Assembly (NCBI GenBank): GCA_020629335.1
Contig: JAHDDN010000016.1
Location: 1-27,788 of the forward strand
DNA length: 27,788 bases
Source: Chitinophagales bacterium
Lineage (GTDB): Bacteria; Bacteroidota; Bacteroidia; Chitinophagales; UBA2359
Direction: 5' to 3'
Position 1 is the stretch's first letter. Each line of letters starts with the position of its first letter. Positions 22,587-27,788 of this stretch are shown in pieces. The position numbers were made by a program, and so were the translations under genes. The notes beneath the pieces were generated by a model that was not told the origin of the DNA, ran no database searches, and worked only from the letters and a program-made list of their open reading frames with translations.

Positions 22587-25031
22587 ATGAAAAGATTTTT
22601 AATTATTGTGAGTTTGATGTTTTATGCAGGGCTGTTGATGGGCCAAAATGCCACCATTAGCGGTTATGTGAAAGATGTAAATACAGGTGAAGCATTGATT
22701 GGAGCCAATATCTATGAAAGCCAACTAAAGACGGGGACTGTCTCTAATGAGTATGGCTTTTATAGTATTACCTTGCCGATGGATAGCGTACATCTGAAAG
22801 CGACCTATGTTGGATATGAGGGGATGGAATATCACTTAAAATTGGAAGAGGATATTCAATTGCCGATTCAATTAGGCGCTGATATGGAATTAGGGGAAGT
22901 TGTAGTGACGGCCACTAAAGCAGATTTTAAAGAGTCGCAAATGAGTGCGGTGAATATTCCTATGCAGAAGGTAAAGGCATTGCCCGTATTATTGGGAGAG
23001 CAAGATATCATCAAAACCATTCAGCTTTTTCCAGGCATACAATCAGGGAGTGAAGGCTCAAGTGGATTATATGTGCGTGGGGGAGGGCCAGATCAAAATT
23101 TAATTTTATTAGATGGAGTGCCGATTTATAATGCCAGTCATTTATTTGGATTCTTCTCTGTTTTTAATGCCGATGCAATTAATAATGCCAAAATTATCAA
23201 GGGCGGTTTTCCTGCTCAATATGGAGGGCGTTTGTCATCTGTATTGGATATCAGGATGAAGGAAGGAAATATGAAAAAAATTAGCGGCGAGGGAAGTATT
23301 GGCCTGCTATCTTCCAAACTGGCGATTGAAGGGCCGATAATTAAAGATAAAACCTCTTTTATTGTTTCTGGAAGAAGAACTTATATTGATGTATTAGGGG
23401 CTTTATTTACAAGTGGATTTGGTAAAGATGGGGGAGAAGGCAAAGAAGAAGATGGTGGCAAAGGCGGAGGATCTAATTCGAGTTCAGGCGGCTATTATTT
23501 CTGGGATTTAAATGCCAAATTTAATCATATCTTTTCGCCTACAAGTAGACTGTACGTAAGCGGCTATTATGGCAAAGATCGCTTCTCTAATAATACGACC
23601 ACCAATTTTAGTAGTGAAGGTAATCAAAACGAACAAAGTATTGACAATGATTTGAATTGGGGAAATGCTATCACAGCCGTGAGATGGAATAAGGTATTAG
23701 GGCCAAAATTATTTATGAATGTCACGGGTACTTATAGTCAGTATCAATTTCATACAGGTTTTGAGCAAGAATTTTCGGTATCGGGTGCAGATACCAGTGC
23801 CTTGAGTCGATTGACTTCTGATTACGATTCGGGGATTCGAGATTGGGCAGCTAAGGCAGATTTTCAATTTAATCCCAATCCCCGTCATTCTATTCGATTT
23901 GGCTTAGGGAATACTTATCACACCTTTATTCCAGGAGTTGACCAACAAGAGTCTACTCAAAATGACAGTACAACCGTAGATTCTAATTACAGCAATCAAA
24001 ACCTTTACAGCCACGAACATGCCGTTTACTTTGAAGACGATTGGGAAATCAGTGAGCGACTCAAAATAAACTATGGCGTTCATTTCGCTGGTTTTCTGAC
24101 AGGCGATACATGGTATCCAAGTATTCAGCCTCGTTTTTCTGGGCGTTTTTTATTGACAGAAAATTCTTCGGTGAAATTATCTTATTCAAGGATGACGCAG
24201 TTTCTGCATTTGCTCACCAATCCGACTATTGGCTTGCCGACGGATTTGTGGGTACCAGCTACCGAGCGCATTGCACCAGAATATTCCAATCAATACGCCA
24301 TAGGATATGCCCAAAGTTTCAAAAATGGCTTGCAATTTTCCATTGAAGGATACTATAAAGATATGTCGAATCTGATAGAGTATCGAGAGGGCGTAAGTTT
24401 TAGAGGTACTTCAGAAGATTGGCAAGATTTGGTCGTAATCGGCGACGGAGAAAGTTATGGTGCGGAGTTTTTAATTGAGAAAAAAACGGGCAAAACAACG
24501 GGCTGGATAGGCTATACCCTAAGCTGGTCTAATCGGACCTTTGATGACTTAAACTTCGGAGAAACCTTCCCTTATACTTATGACAGAAGGCATGATATAG
24601 GATTAGCGATTACGCACCAATTTAATGATAATGTAGATGTCGGTTTAGTTTGGGTATTTGGAACAGGCTATCCCACCACCTTAGCCCAACAAACCTACAA
24701 TGGAATTGATGGAGTAGTAGGAGGAAGCGATCCTAACTTTACGCCAATAGAATATATTCAGGAGCGCAATAATTACCGAATTCCAAGCTATCACAGATTA
24801 GACCTAAGTGTCAATCTACATAAGCAAAAAAAGCATTTTGAAAGAACTTGGAGCTTTGGATTATACAATGCTTACTCACGTCAGAATCCATTCTATTTAT
24901 ACTTCGATTATGACACAGGAAATGGCAAAGGCAAAGAAGAAATTGACGAAGACAATCCGCCTTCACGGGCTTTGTATCAGTTGAGTTTATTTCCATTGTT
25001 GCCAAGCATATCTTATAGTATAAAGTTCTAA
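22587..25031 (+). CDS. TonB-dependent receptor with carboxypeptidase-regulatory-like domain
   Basis: Outer-membrane beta-barrel importer driven by TonB-ExbBD. The signal peptide covers ~1-19 (MKRFLIIVSLMFYAGLLMGQ). Then comes a carboxypeptidase-D regulatory-like domain, NATISGYVKDVNTGEALIGANI ... GFYSITLP (~21-105), common in Bacteroidota receptors. The plug domain (~110-225) shows KTIQLFPGIQSGSEGSSGLYVRGGGPDQNLILLDGVP and GGFPAQYGGRLSSVLDIRMKEG. The barrel fills the rest and ends in an aromatic residue (ISYSIKF). A Gly/Ser-rich insertion lies near 275-305. At 814 residues it is of usual size for this subgroup and smaller than SusC. The next gene, 10 nt downstream, is a DUF4249 lipoprotein, its usual partner. 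The substrate is unknown. Confidence 0.95.
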   Translation: MKRFLIIVSLMFYAGLLMGQNATISGYVKDVNTGEALIGANIYESQLKTGTVSNEYGFYSITLPMDSVHLKATYVGYEGMEYHLKLEEDIQLPIQLGADMELGEVVVTATKADFKESQMSAVNIPMQKVKALPVLLGEQDIIKTIQLFPGIQSGSEGSSGLYVRGGGPDQNLILLDGVPIYNASHLFGFFSVFNADAINNAKIIKGGFPAQYGGRLSSVLDIRMKEGNMKKISGEGSIGLLSSKLAIEGPIIKDKTSFIVSGRRTYIDVLGALFTSGFGKDGGEGKEEDGGKGGGSNSSSGGYYFWDLNAKFNHIFSPTSRLYVSGYYGKDRFSNNTTTNFSSEGNQNEQSIDNDLNWGNAITAVRWNKVLGPKLFMNVTGTYSQYQFHTGFEQEFSVSGADTSALSRLTSDYDSGIRDWAAKADFQFNPNPRHSIRFGLGNTYHTFIPGVDQQESTQNDSTTVDSNYSNQNLYSHEHAVYFEDDWEISERLKINYGVHFAGFLTGDTWYPSIQPRFSGRFLLTENSSVKLSYSRMTQFLHLLTNPTIGLPTDLWVPATERIAPEYSNQYAIGYAQSFKNGLQFSIEGYYKDMSNLIEYREGVSFRGTSEDWQDLVVIGDGESYGAEFLIEKKTGKTTGWIGYTLSWSNRTFDDLNFGETFPYTYDRRHDIGLAITHQFNDNVDVGLVWVFGTGYPTTLAQQTYNGIDGVVGGSDPNFTPIEYIQERNNYRIPSYHRLDLSVNLHKQKKHFERTWSFGLYNAYSRQNPFYLYFDYDTGNGKGKEEIDEDNPPSRALYQLSLFPLLPSISYSIKF

Positions 25032-25041
25032 AATTAGACCC

Positions 25042-25962
25042 ATGAAGTTAATTCATTTCAAATATATCGGCCTAATCATAATGACCCTTTTGCTAATGAT
25101 TTCTTGCAGAAAAGAAATTCCATTTAATGCAGAAGAGGTCGCCCCCAAAATAGTAGTCAATAGCCTCTTTTCAACCGACTCCATTTGGTCCGCTCATATC
25201 GGTCGGAGTGCAGGCATTTTGGACACCGCAGATTATTCCTCAATCCCAGATGCGACAGCCTTCATCTATGATGCCGACAACAATCAAGTAGCCGAATTAC
25301 TCTATCAAGGAAACGGTTTATATACAGATACCACTTCCATGCCAATAGAAAATCAGGAATACAGAATTGAGATTAGCGCACCAGGATTTCAAGACATATC
25401 AGCCAGCAATGCCATTCCTTCTGCTGTGCCTATCATCGCTTTGGATACCCTCACGGCTACTAATGAAGAAGGCTTAGCCATCCTCCAAGTAGATGTCGTC
25501 ATTGATGATCCTGCCAATATCAATAATTATTACCTAATTGAAATGTGGCTTAGTGGCGAATACCAATGGGGAGGCATCACTTACGAATACAGTGATCGCA
25601 TGGAAATCAGTTCCAATGACCCCTACATAGAAACCACCAATACCTTCGATTTCGATGGCTTCGAAAATGCTTATAATTATTTTCTATTAAGCGACGAAAA
25701 TTTTGATGGAGAAGATTACACCCTCAGCTTTTCCGTCATCAATTGGGAAGACGTAAAAAAAGATGTTGACCTCAATCTCTTCGGAGAAATTCGCCTATTA
25801 AATAGCAGTGAAGCATTCTATAATTACCGCACCTCCTATGAAGTCTACGATAATGCCAACGGCAATCCTTTCGCCACCCCAGTACAAGTTTACTCCAATA
25901 TCAATAATGGCATCGGCATCTTCGCAGGCGGGACATTAACGACTTGGGAAGTAGAATTCTAA
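25042..25962 (+). CDS. DUF4249 lipoprotein
   Basis: Surface or periplasmic lipoprotein of the DUF4249 family, found next to TonB-dependent receptors of this type. The signal peptide is at ~1-22, with lipobox LLMISC and the cysteine at residue 22. The conserved start of the mature part follows: RKEIPFNAEEVAPKIVVNSLF (~23-43). Then come beta-rich immunoglobulin-like segments (IPDATAFIYDADNNQVAELLYQGNGLYTDT, EYRIEISAPGFQDISASNAIP) and a domain after VDVVIDDPANINNYYLIEMW. The 306-residue length fits. It lies 10 nt after the receptor in the same direction, so the two almost certainly form one operon, with this protein as an accessory factor. Function unknown. Confidence 0.9.
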   Translation: MKLIHFKYIGLIIMTLLLMISCRKEIPFNAEEVAPKIVVNSLFSTDSIWSAHIGRSAGILDTADYSSIPDATAFIYDADNNQVAELLYQGNGLYTDTTSMPIENQEYRIEISAPGFQDISASNAIPSAVPIIALDTLTATNEEGLAILQVDVVIDDPANINNYYLIEMWLSGEYQWGGITYEYSDRMEISSNDPYIETTNTFDFDGFENAYNYFLLSDENFDGEDYTLSFSVINWEDVKKDVDLNLFGEIRLLNSSEAFYNYRTSYEVYDNANGNPFATPVQVYSNINNGIGIFAGGTLTTWEVEF

Positions 25963-26280
25963 ACTAGTGATGAGCGCATAGCGATGAGCGATGAGTATAA
26001 ACTTTCAAACCGAAAAACTGATTAACTGAAATAAGTTTTTATCAGTTAGCCAGTTTCTCAGTTTTAATTGATTTAGCTGAAGGAGGCTGAGTAAGAATAG
26101 CTACAAAGCCTTCTTTAAACCCAAGTACTTCTCTCGACTCTACTACACAAATTCATCATTAAACATTACGCATTAATCATTAAAAACCCGCTGTTTAAGC
26201 GACAATCTCATACGATATATAAAATGTTCTTTGGATTGCCTGAGGATTTAATATATCTTTAAAATTCTTTTTTAAAGAAA
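25963..26280. other. Gap with repeat tail and hairpin, no gene
   Basis: Holds short GATGAGCG-type repeats (25968-25995), the motif TTTCAAACCGAAAAA (26003-26017) also seen at 10639 and 27772, and a long imperfect hairpin whose arms at 26015-26029 and 26042-26056 pair at 13 of 15 positions plus one wobble. AT-rich text like that inside the large repeats (CATTACGCATTAATCATT) follows. No gene is visible. Confidence 0.6.
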
Positions 26281-27771
26281 ATGATCAAATCCTCGAAAAT
26301 TATGAAAAACGACACTACATCAACTAAAGAGAATTTAGAGAAAAAAGAAATACCAAAAGGTGAAATCTTTAATTCTACTCATTCCGTAAAAATTAATGGC
26401 AAAAAGATTAAGCTAAATGCTGAAACTGGGACTGTTCAATTACGAGATGAAAATGATAAACCCATTGCACTATTTGGTTTCACCTATTATAAAAAGCCAG
26501 AATCAAAAGAAAACAGGCCAATCGTTTTCGCATTTAACGGCGGGCCTCTATCAGCTTCTATCTGGCTACACCTTGGAGTATTAGGTCCCAAACGAGTTGA
26601 AATAAATGATCCAGGTTATACAAAGGCTGCTCCCTACAAGGTCGTTAATAATGAATTTTCCATATTAGACAAGGCAGACTTGGTCATGATAGACCCAATA
26701 GGCGTTGGCTTTAGTAAGCCAGTAGGAGAATCTAAATGGGAAGATTTTTGGGGAGTAGATCAAGACATTAGGAGTATTGGTTTATTCATAGAGCAATTTA
26801 TTATTCGAGCAGAAAAATTCAATGCACCCAAATATTTATTAGGTGAAAGTTACGGCACATTCAGAAATGCAGGCTTAGTAAAACATCTCCAAGACAAAGG
26901 CATTGCAATGAATGGAGTGATTATGGTTTCAGCCGTATTTGATTTCCACCATTTGAGATTTGGGCCTAGTAATGATATTACCTATCTCATACATTTTCCT
27001 TCATACGCTGCTACTGCCTGGTATCACAATAAAGTAAAGAAAAGAGGTAAAAAATTAGAATCCTTCTTAGAGGAAGTTCGCAAATTTACCGAAGACGAAT
27101 ATGCTGTTGCCCTACTAAAGGGAGATCAATTAACAAAAACAAAGAAGAACGCTATCGCTCAAAAATTGGCAGATTATTCAGGTCTAAGTCAAAACTATTG
27201 GTTGATGGCTGATTTGCGAGTCACCAATCAGGAGTATTTTCAAGAGTTACTAAGAACAGAAGGATTATCACTAGGCAGACTTGATTCCCGATTTACTGGT
27301 GTAAACGAAGATTTATTATCTCAGTTCGCCTTAACTGATCCACAATTTGATGCCATTTCTTCCCCTTATGTTTCAGCCTTCAAAGATTTTTTGTACAAAG
27401 ATCTAAAAGTACGAAAAGACCTAACTTACACAACCAATTCATGGACAAGAAAGGATTTTAAATGGGATTGGAAACATGAGGGAAATGTACTTTGGAACGC
27501 ACAAGTTGCCATTACGACCTTACCCGATATGACATCCGCCATGAAACGAAATCCGAATCTAAAGATCCTAATTCTCAACGGCTATTATGATTTAGCCACC
27601 GTTTTCTACGGGGTAGAATACTCTATTAATCATATGGGATTAGATCCTGAATTAAAGAAAAACATCATCATGAAATACTATGAAGCCGGCCATATGATGT
27701 ACACCCATATCCCATCCATGGAAATGTTTAAAAAAGATGTAGATGAATTCATCGACCAAACCATCAATTAA
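26281..27771 (+). CDS. Serine carboxypeptidase, peptidase family S10
   Basis: Probable alpha/beta-hydrolase carboxypeptidase. The catalytic triad is visible: S190 in LLGESYGTF, D437 in GYYDLAT, H471 in AGHMMYTH. The oxyanion-region motif is GGPLSASIWLHLGVLGPKRV (~90-110); most family members have GGPGSSS here, so the Gly to Leu and Ser to Ala changes are unusual. At 496 residues it has the family length. I use ATG 26281; a second ATG at codon 8 is possible. No signal peptide is visible (the N-terminus is polar and Lys-rich), although relatives are usually secreted. The stop at 27769-27771 is next to another copy of the TTTCAAACCGAAAAA tail. It appears to stand alone. Confidence 0.88.
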   Translation: MIKSSKIMKNDTTSTKENLEKKEIPKGEIFNSTHSVKINGKKIKLNAETGTVQLRDENDKPIALFGFTYYKKPESKENRPIVFAFNGGPLSASIWLHLGVLGPKRVEINDPGYTKAAPYKVVNNEFSILDKADLVMIDPIGVGFSKPVGESKWEDFWGVDQDIRSIGLFIEQFIIRAEKFNAPKYLLGESYGTFRNAGLVKHLQDKGIAMNGVIMVSAVFDFHHLRFGPSNDITYLIHFPSYAATAWYHNKVKKRGKKLESFLEEVRKFTEDEYAVALLKGDQLTKTKKNAIAQKLADYSGLSQNYWLMADLRVTNQEYFQELLRTEGLSLGRLDSRFTGVNEDLLSQFALTDPQFDAISSPYVSAFKDFLYKDLKVRKDLTYTTNSWTRKDFKWDWKHEGNVLWNAQVAITTLPDMTSAMKRNPNLKILILNGYYDLATVFYGVEYSINHMGLDPELKKNIIMKYYEAGHMMYTHIPSMEMFKKDVDEFIDQTIN

Positions 27772-27788
27772 TTTCAAACCGAAAAATT

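Noticed and set aside
24110..24346. Plus-strand 78-codon frame inside the TonB-dependent receptor
   Set aside because: Shadow frame of a complete, well-recognised receptor gene.
1..27788. CRISPR array, tRNA, rRNA or toxin-antitoxin pair
   Set aside because: No regularly spaced direct repeats with unique spacers, no cloverleaf-like sequence with CCA-type end, and no conserved rRNA segment was recognised; the repeats present are dispersed. No paired small genes of toxin-antitoxin type were seen.

Overview
The window looks like a low-GC Bacteroidota chromosome, probably order Cytophagales. The evidence is a TonB-dependent receptor paired with a DUF4249 lipoprotein, lipoboxes ending in SC, promoters of the Bacteroidota type (TTG, about 18-20 nt, TAnnTTTG) and few Shine-Dalgarno sites. 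Organism assignment is an inference from gene families and base composition.

Region 1 (1-10309) is a defence island. It starts with the last codons of an unidentified gene. Next comes a two-gene type II restriction-modification pair (D12-class adenine methyltransferase plus HNH nuclease), whose outer edges carry a short inverted repeat. A 5' fragment of a group II intron abuts a broken DUF1016/YhcG nuclease gene that has one in-frame stop, one frameshift and an internal 15-bp perfect palindrome. The main system is a complete four-gene Wadjet operon, jetABCD (3732-10309). JetA, JetB and JetC would form a MukBEF-like SMC complex, and JetD is the Toprim nuclease that cuts small circular DNA.

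Region 2 (10310-22586) mixes housekeeping and accessory genes: a Crp/Fnr regulator with a histidine-bearing five-helix membrane protein, pgi, argH, a cytosine-deaminase-like amidohydrolase, a metallophosphoesterase, an amidase on the minus strand, a two-frame DUF4259 gene and a lipoprotein. A 54-codon remnant of the C-terminus of elongation factor G, still with its terminator, lies on the minus strand at 19776-19940. The DUF4259 gene is split into two frames that overlap across an A AAA AAG heptamer, so it is either a -1 programmed frameshift gene or a recent frameshift mutation.

Region 3 (22587-27771) holds the TonB-dependent receptor/DUF4249 pair and a serine carboxypeptidase of family S10.

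The most unusual feature runs through the whole window: six copies, plus one partial, of a roughly 230-bp, comparatively GC-rich intergenic repeat. Aligning the copies by eye shows three nested helices whose paired bases change together between copies. All six full or near-full copies lie 33-175 nt after the stop codon of a plus-strand gene. Two copies in opposite orientation bracket the Wadjet operon. A second family, a 20-bp perfect palindrome, is scattered through the same gaps and has entered one copy of the large repeat. Several apparent small ORFs in these gaps are translations of the repeat and are not annotated as genes.
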